DNA of 64,000 nucleotides from Mesorhizobium metallidurans STM 2683 (GTDB taxonomy: Bacteria; Pseudomonadota; Alphaproteobacteria; Rhizobiales; Rhizobiaceae). The stretch is from assembly GCF_000350085.1 (NCBI RefSeq), contig NZ_CAUM01000055.1, positions 62,001-126,000 of the forward strand, in the 5' to 3' direction. Positions 56,061 through 64,000 of this stretch are shown in pieces; within the stretch, counting starts at the first letter, position 1; each line of letters starts with the position of its first letter. The translations under genes were made by a program, and so were the position numbers. A model generated the notes under the pieces. That model was not told the DNA's origin. It ran no database searches and saw nothing but the letters and a program-made list of their open reading frames with translations.

Positions 56061-56891
56061 GTGCTCGACGCGCTCAGCCTGCTTGCCTGCCTTGCCTGCG
56101 CCCAGGCAGCGCCTCTGGCTGCACCCGCCAATGATATTGCCGTGGATGTCGAACTGGTGCTGGCGGTCGACATTTCGCAGTCGATGGATGAGAACGAGTT
56201 CGCCCTGCAGCGCGCCGGCTATGTCGAGGCGCTGCGCCACCCCGATTTCATCAAGGCGGTGCGCTCGGGCACCACCGGGCGCATTGCGTTGGCCTATTTC
56301 GAATGGGCCGGAACGGTTCGCGACGATGCGGTCATTGCCTGGCAGGTCATCGATGGCACACAGAGCGCCAATGCTTTCGCCGACAGGATCGAGGCCCGCC
56401 CATTCAGGAGCTTTCGCGGCACCTCGATCTCCGGCGCGCTCGCCTTCGGCACCGAGCTGTTGGATGGAACTGCTTTCGATGCGTCGCGCAGCGTCATCGA
56501 CATTTCAGGCGACGGCCCGAACAATACAGGGCTGCCCGTCACCATGACACGCGACGCCGCTGTGGCGAAAGGCATCGTCATAAACGGCCTGCCGATCCTG
56601 ATCAGCCCGTCGCCAACCTTCAGCCATCTCGACCAATACTATGCCGAATGCGTGACTGGCGGGCCCGGCTCCTTCGTGCTGCCGATCTACGCGGCCTCCG
56701 AATTCACGACCGCCATACGCCGCAAGCTGATTCTCGAAGTCAGCGGCGACCCTTGGGCCGACCCTTGGGCCGACCCTGGGGCCGATCCCCGGCCGGTCCG
56801 GATCGAGGCCGCAGCGCCGATCGACTGCCTGCAGGGAGAGCGCGACCGGCGGTTTTTCTCCGATCCGTTTTTTCCGGAACTCGACCGATAA
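56061..56891 (+). CDS. DUF1194 family protein with von Willebrand A-like fold
   Basis: A 276-residue protein starting with GTG 56061. A signal peptide-like start (LDALSLLACLACAQAAPLAA) suggests export. The von Willebrand-type metal site is LAVDISQSMDENEF, with GTSISGAL and VIDISGDGPNN later. Near the end a Pro/Asp/Trp repeat DPWADPWADPGADP comes from a 12-bp tandem repeat in the DNA. The family has no proven function. Confidence 0.83.
   Translation: MLDALSLLACLACAQAAPLAAPANDIAVDVELVLAVDISQSMDENEFALQRAGYVEALRHPDFIKAVRSGTTGRIALAYFEWAGTVRDDAVIAWQVIDGTQSANAFADRIEARPFRSFRGTSISGALAFGTELLDGTAFDASRSVIDISGDGPNNTGLPVTMTRDAAVAKGIVINGLPILISPSPTFSHLDQYYAECVTGGPGSFVLPIYAASEFTTAIRRKLILEVSGDPWADPWADPGADPRPVRIEAAAPIDCLQGERDRRFFSDPFFPELDR
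56748..56783 (+). repeat. 12-bp tandem repeat, three copies, inside the DUF1194 gene
   Basis: GACCCTTGGGCC occurs twice and then GACCCTGGGGCC, followed by a fourth decayed copy. The 12-bp unit keeps the frame and encodes DPWA repeats, so copy number could vary without breaking the gene. Confidence 0.85.
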
Positions 56892-56907
56892 ATTCTTGCA
56901 GCCGGGC

Positions 56908-57843
56908 TCAGGCGGGCCGCGCGCCATATTTGGTGCGGAACTCGTCGTAGAGATCGCGCCGCCAGCGCCGGCCGCCGACATAGCCGCGCAACAATTGCGG
57001 CAGGGAGTAGCCGAGCGCTTTCGACGAGCGGTTGGCCAGATAGCCGGCAAATGCCTGCGAGACCCTGCCCTTCATCGTGTCGGCAATGATCTGCCTCGCG
57101 ATCATGTAGGGCGGAATGTCGGGATAGCGGTCGATGATATAGGGGTGTTTGCAGATCAGGTTTGCATAGGCTTCGACATAGCCGTCACGCTGGCCGGAGA
57201 TCGAATTCTCCGAATTGTACTTTTTCCAGTCGACCTTTTCGGACAGTTGCGCGCCACAGCGGCGGGCGAAGCGCAGCAGCAATTCGCGATCCTGCATCCG
57301 GGCTATGTCGCTGTCATAACCGCCGATCGCCAGCAAGGCCCCGCGCCGGGCCGTTATCGCGGATCCGGCGATGAAAATCGTCTGCGCCACCAATGCCCTT
57401 TCCAGCGTATCGCGGTTCAGGAACGCATCGCGGTTGATGCAATTGGTGCAGCGGCCACCCTTCATGGACACGAACGAACTGATCAGGATTTCGAGCGTTG
57501 GGTTCTCCTCGAACCAGGCTAGTGTCCGCTCCAGCCGGTTCGGCAAGTAGACGTCGTCGGAATCAAGGAATGTTACCACAGGGGCGCGAGCACGTTCGAT
57601 GCCGGCATTGCGGGCGGCATTGGCGCCTCGCCATTTCGCGCCGACAAAGATGAGGCGGGGATCGTGGATGGCGGCAAGTGCGGCTTCGGTGCCGTCGGTC
57701 GAGCCGTCGTCGACGACAATGTGCTCGAAGCGGGTGAGGTTCTGCGCAAGCACGCTCTCCACCGCGCGCAAGACCTTGCTGCGCCGGTTGTGAGTCGGCG
57801 TTATCACCGTGATGAGCGGAGCGGGGTTCACCGTCTCGGACAT
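56908..57843 (-). CDS. Glycosyltransferase family 2
   Basis: A 311-residue enzyme with the GT2 nucleotide-sugar fold: LITVITPTHNRRSKVLRAVE, HIVVDDGSTDGTEAAL and the metal-binding FLDSDDVYLPNRLE. No membrane segment follows, so it is cytoplasmic and probably adds one sugar to a surface polysaccharide. It stands alone. The carboxy part has a basic helical region (YVGGRRWRRDLYDEFRTKYG) that may touch the membrane. Confidence 0.88.
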   Translation of the reverse strand: MSETVNPAPLITVITPTHNRRSKVLRAVESVLAQNLTRFEHIVVDDGSTDGTEAALAAIHDPRLIFVGAKWRGANAARNAGIERARAPVVTFLDSDDVYLPNRLERTLAWFEENPTLEILISSFVSMKGGRCTNCINRDAFLNRDTLERALVAQTIFIAGSAITARRGALLAIGGYDSDIARMQDRELLLRFARRCGAQLSEKVDWKKYNSENSISGQRDGYVEAYANLICKHPYIIDRYPDIPPYMIARQIIADTMKGRVSQAFAGYLANRSSKALGYSLPQLLRGYVGGRRWRRDLYDEFRTKYGARPA

Positions 57844-58034
57844 GTCGCCTCGGAGCGTTCCACGACAACCGAATGGATTTGATGCTCGCCTTCCATGCCC
57901 GTCCCACGGCCGTATTCGGCGGGACGATACAAAAAAGAAGCGTCTGTGTCACGTCAAAGTGAATAGCAGTCGATTTGACGTGGCGAATTTACAACCCGGC
58001 GCGCAACGGCAACTCCGTTTGCCGATATGCGGTC

Positions 58035-58097
58035 CATGACCTCTGAGGGGCATTTCATGACCTTTGAGGTGCATTTCATGACCTCGGAGGTAATCGA
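58035..58097. repeat. 21-bp tandem repeat, three copies
   Basis: Three units at 58035-58055, 58056-58076 and 58077-58097 each start CATGACCT and carry GAGG. They precede the DUF1330 gene by 74 bp. Copies one and two differ at two or three bases, the third more. In one frame they encode MTSEGHF-type heptads, but no gene start is supported there. Confidence 0.75.
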
Positions 58098-58170
58098 CCA
58101 GCGTCCGGCGCGTCGGCAAACTGCCCTGCATGAAGCCTGTTGTTCGGCTTCGATTCAAAGGTGTTTCGTC

Positions 58171-58491
58171 ATGACCGCTTACGCCGTTGCCCATATGCGC
58201 CAGGCTACAATGGGGCCCGAGATCGTCGAATATCTGCACAAGATCGACGGCACTCTGGAGCCCTTCGGCGGCCGTTTTCTGGTCCATGGCGGCGATGTGG
58301 AGGTGATCGAGAACGAATGGCCAGGTCACCTCATCATCATCGAATTCCCTGACAGGGACCATGCGCGCGACTGGTATAATTCGCCGGCCTACCAGGCGAT
58401 ACTGGCCTTGCGCACCGGCAATTCTCAAGCCGACGTGGTGTTCGTCGACGGCGTCGAACATCCGCACAAGGCAACGGATGTCCTGGAATAG
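58171..58491 (+). CDS. DUF1330 family protein
   Basis: A 106-residue protein of the dimeric alpha/beta-barrel type: TAYAVAHMRQATMGPEIVEY, PFGGRFLVHGG, IIEFPDRDHARDWYNSPAYQ and HKATDVLE. Function is unknown; relatives may be small-molecule enzymes. I chose ATG 58171 because the domain begins there; upstream codons come from the tandem repeat. Converges with metW. Confidence 0.87.
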   Translation: MTAYAVAHMRQATMGPEIVEYLHKIDGTLEPFGGRFLVHGGDVEVIENEWPGHLIIIEFPDRDHARDWYNSPAYQAILALRTGNSQADVVFVDGVEHPHKATDVLE

Positions 58492-58530
58492 CGGATGTCT
58501 CAAAAATAGGACGTGTCGCCGAGCGCGACT

Positions 58531-59145
58531 TCATCGCTTCAGCAGAAACACCGCTTGCTGGCCGAAGAAATTCCAGAACCACCACGGCATGGAGAGGCCG
58601 ATCTTCTGGCCGTTGCCGTCGAGCGCGGTCGCCTTTTCGACAGTGGCGCCGAGTTCGTTGCACAGATTGACGAAGTCGCGAACGGTGCAGAAATGGATGT
58701 TGGGCGTGTCGTACCAGGAGTAGGGCAGATCGTCGTTCACCGGCATCCGCCCCTGGATGAACAGCGAGAGGCGCACCCGCCAGTGGCCGAAATTCGGGAA
58801 AGAGACGATGGCGCGGTTGCCGATCCTGAGCAACTCGTCGAGCACCAGCTTGGGGTTGCGGGTCGCCTGCAGCGTCTGCGACAGGACGACGAAATCAAAC
58901 CCCTTGTCGGGATAGAATTCGAGATCCGTGTCGGCGTCGCCCTGGATGACGGAGAGGCCGCGCGCCACGCATTCGTTGACGCCGCGCTGCGACAATTCCA
59001 TCCCGCGGCCGTCGACCTGCTTGGTCTCCTGCAGCAATTCGAGCAGCAGGCCGTCGCCGGAGCCGACGTCCAGCACCCGCGACCGAGGCGGGATGAGACC
59101 GGCGACGACTTCGAGGTCGACGCGCTGGGCGCGGTTGACGCTCAT
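58531..59145 (-). CDS. metW: Methionine biosynthesis protein MetW
   Basis: A 204-residue methyltransferase-fold protein that works with MetX in homoserine acetylation. Visible are RVLDVGSGDGLLLELLQ (motif I), GVNECVARGLSVIQGDAD, VVLSQTLQATRNPKLVLDE and PYSWYDTPNIHFCTVRDF. It follows metX in the same direction after 115 bp that hold one palindromic repeat. I chose ATG 59145 at the start of the family resemblance. Confidence 0.94.
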   Translation of the reverse strand: MSVNRAQRVDLEVVAGLIPPRSRVLDVGSGDGLLLELLQETKQVDGRGMELSQRGVNECVARGLSVIQGDADTDLEFYPDKGFDFVVLSQTLQATRNPKLVLDELLRIGNRAIVSFPNFGHWRVRLSLFIQGRMPVNDDLPYSWYDTPNIHFCTVRDFVNLCNELGATVEKATALDGNGQKIGLSMPWWFWNFFGQQAVFLLKR

Positions 59146-59162
59146 GGATGGACCCTCTGCCT

Positions 59163-59212
59163 GGCGCATGATCCTGATCCGGAAAGTCTGCAACTTTCCG
59201 GGGTCATGCGCT
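59163..59212. repeat. Palindromic repeat between metX and metW
   Basis: Arms GCGCATGA and TCATGCGC enclose a second palindrome around CCGGAAAGTCTGCAACTTTCCGG (imperfect). Of the same general class as the cluster at 51974-52219. It may modulate the ratio of the two gene products by forming an RNA hairpin. Confidence 0.6.
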
Positions 59213-59260
59213 GATGCCTGCCGCTTGATACCAGTCCGGAGAGCACGCGGTTTTCCGAGC

Positions 59261-60430
59261 TCATAGGCTGAGTCCCCTGGCGCGCGCGGCCGAGGCGATG
59301 AAGCCGTTGATGGCGGCGAACAGCTCCGGCTCGTCGAGCAGGAAGGCGTCGTGGCCGCGGTCGGTCTCGATTTCGACGAAGGAGACCGAGGCGCCGGCCG
59401 CGTTCAGCGCATGGACGACCGAGCGGCTCTCCTCGGTCGGGAACAGCCAGTCGCTGGTGAAGGAGACCAGGCAAAAGCGGGTCCTGGTGCCGGCGAAGGC
59501 ATCGGCCAGCCGTCCGCCATGGTCGGCGGCAAGATCGAAATAGTCCATCGAGCGGGTCATGTAGAGATAGGAGTTGGCGTCGAAACGGTCGACGAAGGTC
59601 ATGCCCTGATGGCGCAGATAGCTTTCGATCTGGAAGTCGGCGTCGAAACCGAAGGTCAGCGCGTCGCGGTCCTGCAAATTGCGGCCGAATTTCCGGTGCA
59701 GGGCGACCTCCGACAGATAGGTGATGTGAGCGGCCATGCGCGCCACCGCCAGCCCTTTTTCAGGCCGCTTGCCATGCTCGAAATATTTGCCGCCATGCCA
59801 GTCAGGGTCGGCCATGACGGCTTGCCTGCCGACCTCGTGGAAAGCGATGTTCTGCGAGGAATGGCGGGCGCCGGTGGCGATCGGCAGCGCCGAGAAGACG
59901 CGTTCCGGATAGCTCGACGCCCATTGCAGCACCTGCATGCCGCCCATCGAGCCGCCGAGCACGCAGAACAGTTTTTCAATGCCGAAATGGTCGATCAGCA
60001 TGAGCTGCGCCCGCACCATGTCGCGGATGGTGATGACCGGCAGATCGAGCCCATAAGGCTTGCCGGTGGCGGGATTGATCGAGGCGGGACCGGTGGAGCC
60101 GAGGCAGCCGCCGACGACATTGGAGCAGATGACGAAGAAGCGGTTGGTGTCGATGATCCTGCCGGGGCCGATCAGCACCTCCCACCAGCCGGGCTTGCCG
60201 GTCACCGGATTGGTGTTGGCGACGTGCTGGTCGCCGGTCAGGGCGTGGCAGACGAGGATGGCGTTGGAACGGGCATCGTTCAGGGTGCCATAGGTCTGGT
60301 AGGCGATCTGGAACGGCGACAGCAACGTGCCGGCGTCGAGCTTGAGCGGCTTGTCGGCGCCGAAACGCAACACCGGGCTCGACGGCTGGTCGGCCTCATT
60401 GTTGGTTTTTCGAGCGCGCAGAGCGGCCAT
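59261..60430 (-). CDS. metX: Homoserine O-acetyltransferase
   Basis: A 389-residue alpha/beta hydrolase-fold enzyme that makes O-acetyl-L-homoserine for methionine. The catalytic Ser is in [15 protein letters not shown], the Asp is in the [14 protein letters not shown] region and the His in [31 protein letters not shown] is the N-terminal signature. Its leader holds a SAM-II riboswitch and a terminator, so expression should fall when S-adenosylmethionine is plentiful. Confidence 0.95.
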   Translation of the reverse strand: MAALRARKTNNEADQPSSPVLRFGADKPLKLDAGTLLSPFQIAYQTYGTLNDARSNAILVCHALTGDQHVANTNPVTGKPGWWEVLIGPGRIIDTNRFFVICSNVVGGCLGSTGPASINPATGKPYGLDLPVITIRDMVRAQLMLIDHFGIEKLFCVLGGSMGGMQVLQWASSYPERVFSALPIATGARHSSQNIAFHEVGRQAVMADPDWHGGKYFEHGKRPEKGLAVARMAAHITYLSEVALHRKFGRNLQDRDALTFGFDADFQIESYLRHQGMTFVDRFDANSYLYMTRSMDYFDLAADHGGRLADAFAGTRTRFCLVSFTSDWLFPTEESRSVVHALNAAGASVSFVEIETDRGHDAFLLDEPELFAAINGFIASAARARGLSL

Positions 60431-60447
60431 TACATCCTCTTACACTC

Positions 60448-60489
60448 GCATCGAGCTGCGAAGGTCGCTTGCGATCTTCGCACCGATGC
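60448..60489 (-). promoter_or_regulatory. Strong stem-loop in the metX leader
   Basis: On the minus strand GCATCG-GT-GCGAAG pairs with CTTCGC-AG-CTCGATGC through two helices and a short inner part. It lies between the terminator and the metX start (18 bp before the ATG). It may be a second regulatory hairpin or a stabiliser. Confidence 0.5.
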
Positions 60490-60510
60490 GGTCGTCCGGC
60501 CGGTTGCGGA

Positions 60511-60546
60511 CAACAAAAAACCGGCAACGCCATCGCAAAGCCGGTT
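60511..60546 (-). terminator. Intrinsic terminator of the metX riboswitch
   Basis: On the minus strand AACCGGC (60546-60540) pairs with GCCGGTT (60525-60519) followed by a run of U (60520-60511 region). It begins 12 bases after the aptamer. The 5' arm ACCGGC could instead pair with GCCGGT in the aptamer (60597-60602), giving a possible antiterminator. Confidence 0.7.
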
Positions 60547-60558
60547 ACAGGATGCAAA

Positions 60559-60615
60559 CGGCCCTTTAGCGAGTTGTTTAACGTGGCTGCAAGCCGACCG
60601 GCCAAATCACCACGG
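60559..60615 (-). promoter_or_regulatory. metX: SAM-II riboswitch upstream of metX
   Basis: The minus strand shows the SAM-II core in order: CGTGG-TGATTTGG, CGGCTTGCAG, CCACGTTAAACAA and CGCTAAAGGG. P1 is CGUGG with CCACG, and GCUAAA forms the conserved pseudoknot end. SAM-II aptamers control metA, metX and metZ in alphaproteobacteria. The 57-base element is complete and lies 128 bp before the metX ATG. Confidence 0.9.
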
Positions 60616-60766
60616 AATTTCGCTCTCTTCTAAGACCGGCGCGCGCCGGCGTCAACGGCCACCGATGACACGGCCACCGATGATTTGCCACCTCTCGACA
60701 TTCCGGGCCATGGCTTGTATTTCCGCTGCGGCTTCCGGACGGAAGCATTCTCGATGGATTTTTGAC

Positions 60767-61876
60767 ATGAACCAGAGACCGGATCAGGCACGTCCAACGC
60801 CCCGCGCGGGGATCATGGACATCGAAGCCTATGTGCCTGGCAAGAGCACGGCGCCGGCCGGCGTGGCGAAAGTCCACAAATTGTCGTCGAACGAGAACCC
60901 GCTCGGCCCCTCGCCGAAGGCGGTAGAGGCCGCGCGCGAGGTCGCAGCCAGGCTCGACGTCTATCCCGACGGCACCGCCAGGCGCCTGCGGGAGGCCATC
61001 GCCGAGGTGCACGGCCTGAATGCGGCAAACATCGTCTGTTCCAATGGTTCCGACGAGATACTGGGCCTGCTGGCGCAGACCTATCTCGCGCCCGGCGATG
61101 AAGCCGTTATCACCGAGCACGCCTTCTCGATCTACAAGATCTACATCCGGTCGGCGGGCGCGACGCCCGTGTCGGTCAAGGAAACCGACGAGCGCGCCGA
61201 CGTTGATGCGATCCTCACCGCCGTGACGCCGCGCACCAGGATCATTTTCCTCGCCAACCCCAACAACCCGACCGGCACCTATATGCCGTTCCAGGAGGTG
61301 CGTCGGCTGCATGCCGGACTGCCCAAAAACGTGCTTCTGGTGCTCGATGCGGCTTACGCCGAATATGTGCGCCGCAACGATTATGAAGCCGGCATCGAGC
61401 TGGTGGGCGGAACCGAGAACGTGGTCATGACCCGCACCTTCTCCAAGCTCGGGCTTGGCGGCGCGCGGATCGGCTGGATGTACGGCCCCATGCACATCGT
61501 CGACGCTATCAACCGCATTCGCGGTCCCTTCAACGTCAACGCGACGGCGATCGAGGCCGGCATTGCCGCGATCCGCGACCGCGCCCATGTCGAGCGCAGC
61601 GTGGCGCATAACGAAACCTGGCTCGCCTGGTTGAGCGAGGAACTGACAAAGCTCGGGCTGCGGGTGACGCCGAGCGTCGGCAATTTCATCCTCATCCACT
61701 TTCCCGAGGACAAGAAGCATTCGGCGGCCGCCGCGGACGACTATCTCACCCAGCGCGGCTATATATTGCGGCGCGTTTCCGGCTACGGCTTCCCGAATGC
61801 GCTGCGCATGTCCATCGGCACCGAAGAAGCCAATCGCGGCGTTGTCGCCGCACTCACGACATTCCTGAAAAGCTGA
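60767..61876 (+). CDS. hisC: Histidinol-phosphate aminotransferase
   Basis: A 369-residue PLP enzyme of fold type I. It shows [34 protein letters not shown], the Asn and Pro of [12 protein letters not shown] and the PLP Lys in [14 protein letters not shown]. In rhizobia this form may also transaminate aromatic amino acids, which fits its place before tyrA. I chose ATG 60767. It is divergent from metX, with the riboswitch between them. Confidence 0.92.
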   Translation: MNQRPDQARPTPRAGIMDIEAYVPGKSTAPAGVAKVHKLSSNENPLGPSPKAVEAAREVAARLDVYPDGTARRLREAIAEVHGLNAANIVCSNGSDEILGLLAQTYLAPGDEAVITEHAFSIYKIYIRSAGATPVSVKETDERADVDAILTAVTPRTRIIFLANPNNPTGTYMPFQEVRRLHAGLPKNVLLVLDAAYAEYVRRNDYEAGIELVGGTENVVMTRTFSKLGLGGARIGWMYGPMHIVDAINRIRGPFNVNATAIEAGIAAIRDRAHVERSVAHNETWLAWLSEELTKLGLRVTPSVGNFILIHFPEDKKHSAAAADDYLTQRGYILRRVSGYGFPNALRMSIGTEEANRGVVAALTTFLKS

Positions 61877-61896
61877 AACCCCGAAAAGCTGAAACA

Positions 61897-62832
61897 ATGA
61901 CGTCACCGATGTTTGAAAAGATCGCGCTGGTCGGTATCGGCCTGATCGGCTCGTCGCTGGCCCGCGTCATCAGCCGTGAGGGCCTGGCCCGGCATGTCGC
62001 CATCGCGACGCGCAGTGAAACCACGCTGGCGCGTGCCAGGGAGCTGGACCTCGGTTCCTCCTACACCATGGATGCCGGGGAAGCGGTCCGCGACGCCGAT
62101 CTGGTTATCGTTTCGGTGCCGGTCGGTTCCTCGGGCGAAGTCGCGGAGGAGATTGCGCCGGCGCTGAAAAAGGGCGCCATCCTCACCGATGTAGGCTCCA
62201 CCAAGGCGTCCGTCATCGCGCAGATCGAGCCGCATGTGCCCGATGGCGTGCATTTCATCCCCGGCCATCCACTGGCGGGTACGGAGAAATCGGGACCGGA
62301 CGCCGGCTTCGCCGAACTGTTCGAAAACCGCTGGTGCATCTTCACGCCGCTGCCCGGCACCGATCCGGCGGCGTTGGAAAGGCTTTCGGAATTCTGGCGC
62401 CGCTGCGGCTCCAACATCGACACGATGGATCCGCAGCACCACGACATGACGCTGGCCATCGTCTCGCATCTGCCGCACATCATCGCCTACAACATTGTCG
62501 GCACCGCCGACGATTTGCAGTCGGTGACCAAGTCCGAGGTCATCAAATATTCGGCTTCCGGCTTTCGCGACTTCACCCGCCTTGCCGCTTCCGACCCGAC
62601 CATGTGGCGGGACGTCTGCCTGCACAACAAGGACGCCATCCTCGAAATGCTGGCGCGGTTTTCGGAAGACCTCGCCTCGCTGCAGCGGGCTATCCGCTGG
62701 GGTGACGGCGAGAAACTGTTCGACCTGTTCACCCGCACCCGGGCCGTGCGCCGCTCGATCATCGAGGCCGGCCAGGATATCGACGTACCGGATTTCGGAC
62801 GGCAGGCGGTCGAGCATCCGGCCAAGGGGTAG
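61897..62832 (+). CDS. tyrA: Prephenate/arogenate dehydrogenase
   Basis: A 311-residue enzyme of tyrosine synthesis. The NAD loop is ALVGIGLIGSSLARVI, the catalytic His region is FIPGHPLAGTEKSG and the substrate Arg/His area is VSHLPHIIAYNI. Family proteins in alphaproteobacteria use arogenate or prephenate (cyclohexadienyl dehydrogenases); the substrate preference cannot be told here. It follows hisC after 20 bp, so the two are an operon. Confidence 0.93.
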   Translation: MTSPMFEKIALVGIGLIGSSLARVISREGLARHVAIATRSETTLARARELDLGSSYTMDAGEAVRDADLVIVSVPVGSSGEVAEEIAPALKKGAILTDVGSTKASVIAQIEPHVPDGVHFIPGHPLAGTEKSGPDAGFAELFENRWCIFTPLPGTDPAALERLSEFWRRCGSNIDTMDPQHHDMTLAIVSHLPHIIAYNIVGTADDLQSVTKSEVIKYSASGFRDFTRLAASDPTMWRDVCLHNKDAILEMLARFSEDLASLQRAIRWGDGEKLFDLFTRTRAVRRSIIEAGQDIDVPDFGRQAVEHPAKG

Positions 62833-62834
62833 GT

Positions 62835-63833
62835 TCATTCGACCGGCTTGATCTTGCCCAGCGGGATGAAACCCAGCGAGGCCTTGCCCTTGACGATCCT
62901 GAGCGGCATCGACGGCTCGTTGCCGAGCAGGGCCAGTCCGGCAAAGCCGGTCTCAATCTGGTTCTTCTGCTCGGGAATGGCCGCGCCGAGGATTGCCGCC
63001 ACGGCTTTCGGGTCGTTCAGCTTGATCATCAGGTTGGCGTCGATCAGGCCATCGGCATTGACCGAGACCGGTCCGGACATGGTGATACGTGCGGTTCCCG
63101 ACGACAGATCGAGCTTGGTGATGTCGACAGCCTGGCCGCGCAGGCTCCTGGCTTGCGTCTTGATCAGCGCCACGCCGTTCTTCAGGGTCACGTCGCCGCT
63201 GCCGTTGAGCGGCGGCAACACGCGCCCATCAATGGCATCCGAGTCGATTTCGAGATCGGTAAAACTCCCGACATAGCCGATGTCCTGGCCAATTGGACTG
63301 AGTTGCCCCGCCGCCGTCCCGGCGCTGAACAGTTCGACCGGGTCGGTGCCGTCCGCAGGGTCGGTCTGGCCGGACAGGCCCTTGGCCTCCAGCGAAACGC
63401 GCCGCGGCAAGGGCCAGGACACTTTCATGCCAGCCCGCAGATTGTCCCAGTCGATCCACAGCGGCGCCATGCCCGGAAACGAGGTTCTGAGCGGCCCGCG
63501 CAATTCGGCAAAAGGCGACAGGATCCGGGTGATCTGCGTGACGGCATTGAGGCTGCCGCTCGAAACGGCGACGTTCCTGGTGTCGTCCTGATACGCCAGA
63601 TTGTCACAGGAAATGGCGAAGCTCAGTGGATAGCCGCTGACCGTGAGATTGGCGCAGTCAGCGTCAATGCCATTGCCGTTGAGCTCGGCCACGGCTTTGT
63701 CGGTTTCGCTCCTGACCTTGTCGGCCAGGTAGAACCAGCCGGCGCTGTAGATGCCGAACAGCACGGCGAGGAAGGCGGCAAGCCAGAAGAGGCGACGGCG
63801 AAAATTCGGCGGGCGCTCTTCACTTGACGTCAT
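62835..63833 (-). CDS. DUF2125 domain membrane-anchored protein
   Basis: A 332-residue protein with one N-terminal membrane helix (FWLAAFLAVLFGIYSAGWFYL) and a large periplasmic beta-rich part with the DUF2125 pattern: CANLTVSGYPLSFAISCDNL, VSWPLPRRVSLEAKGLSGQ and GFIPLGKIKPVE at the end. It converges with tyrA with a two-base gap and is divergent from the ChaC-like gene. No function is proven. Confidence 0.88.
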   Translation of the reverse strand: MTSSEERPPNFRRRLFWLAAFLAVLFGIYSAGWFYLADKVRSETDKAVAELNGNGIDADCANLTVSGYPLSFAISCDNLAYQDDTRNVAVSSGSLNAVTQITRILSPFAELRGPLRTSFPGMAPLWIDWDNLRAGMKVSWPLPRRVSLEAKGLSGQTDPADGTDPVELFSAGTAAGQLSPIGQDIGYVGSFTDLEIDSDAIDGRVLPPLNGSGDVTLKNGVALIKTQARSLRGQAVDITKLDLSSGTARITMSGPVSVNADGLIDANLMIKLNDPKAVAAILGAAIPEQKNQIETGFAGLALLGNEPSMPLRIVKGKASLGFIPLGKIKPVE

Positions 63834-63946
63834 GCTGCGGCTCTCGTTAACGCGTGTTTGCAGGTATCGCTTCCGGCAACAGAGATAGACGGAGACGATT
63901 GAAAAGACACCGATTCCGGTGCGGTGCCGCAGTCAGGCTTGGCGAT

Positions 63947-64000
63947 ATGGGCGATTTTTGGGTTTTTGGCTATGGTTCGCTGATCTGGCGGCCGGGATTT
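63947..64000 (+). CDS. Gamma-glutamylcyclotransferase, ChaC family, 5' end
   Basis: The last 54 bases encode GDFWVFGYGSLIWRPGF after the ATG at 63947, the family's characteristic N-terminal GYGSL motif. ChaC-like enzymes break down glutathione. Only the first 18 codons are in the window, so the call depends on this motif. Confidence 0.8.
   Translation, partial: MGDFWVFGYGSLIWRPGF

Noticed and set aside
58035-58097. Possible CRISPR array
   Set aside because: Units of 21 bp are directly adjacent without spacers, and no cas gene is present.

Overview
The window is GC-rich chromosomal DNA from an alphaproteobacterium of the order Rhizobiales, most like Mesorhizobium and its relatives. This rests on the gene content (aerobic cobaltochelatase subunits CobS and CobT, prkA-yeaH-spoVR, a SAM-II riboswitch before metX, proteins of the DUF2125, DUF1194 and DUF3108 types) and on dispersed palindromes of the rhizobial kind ending in GCTCTAG. 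No transposase, phage gene, CRISPR array or rRNA was seen. There is one tRNA gene (Arg, anticodon CCT).

Layout. 1-1670 is decayed: an open reading frame without a clear start, fragments of a patatin-like phospholipase, and a 3-hydroxybutyrate dehydrogenase gene that has lost its first third. 1786-5575 is a binding-protein ABC importer of the iron/phosphonate/thiamine type whose ATPase gene faces the permease gene. 5807-6519 holds two small orphan genes.

6551-23617 is one large carbohydrate-use locus. It has a ribose-type importer (binding protein, permease, one-domain ATPase) with an oxidoreductase. It also has a ten-gene operon: Tat-exported binding protein, two permeases, two TIM-barrel isomerases, an oxidoreductase, a hydrolase, an Rpe-like epimerase, a ROK kinase and a MalK-like ATPase. 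A divergent oxidoreductase-esterase pair and a LacI-family repressor complete it. The two binding-protein genes are preceded by near-identical blocks of about 50 bp containing an ACGCGT-type or GCGCGT-type operator, and a similar site precedes the repressor, so the locus is probably one regulon. Kinase plus Rpe-like epimerase recalls allose/allulose use; oxidoreductases plus TIM-barrel proteins recall 3-keto-glycoside chemistry.

23859-35769 carries a GT10 fucosyltransferase-like gene, tRNA-Arg, an M20 amidohydrolase, a D,D-carboxypeptidase next to a His-rich G3E GTPase, a TusA-like protein, an L,D-transpeptidase lipoprotein, accA, xerD, and aroK-aroB followed by a CorC-like protein that lacks the usual membrane domain. 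35805-40642 is the prkA-yeaH-spoVR stress operon. 40878-46861 holds a hydrolase, BolA, a J-domain protein, cobS-cobT and an esterase-like exported protein.

46901-59145 includes a queuosine-precursor-type transporter with a candidate preQ1-I riboswitch overlapping its start codon, rpmB, a DUF3108 protein, membrane proteins, gloB, an SbmA-like ABC protein, a DUF1194 protein, a GT2 enzyme, a DUF1330 protein and metW. 59261-64000 has metX under a SAM-II riboswitch plus terminator, divergent hisC-tyrA, a DUF2125 protein and the start of a ChaC-like gene.

All calls come from reading the sequence and from memory of protein and RNA families; no database search was run.
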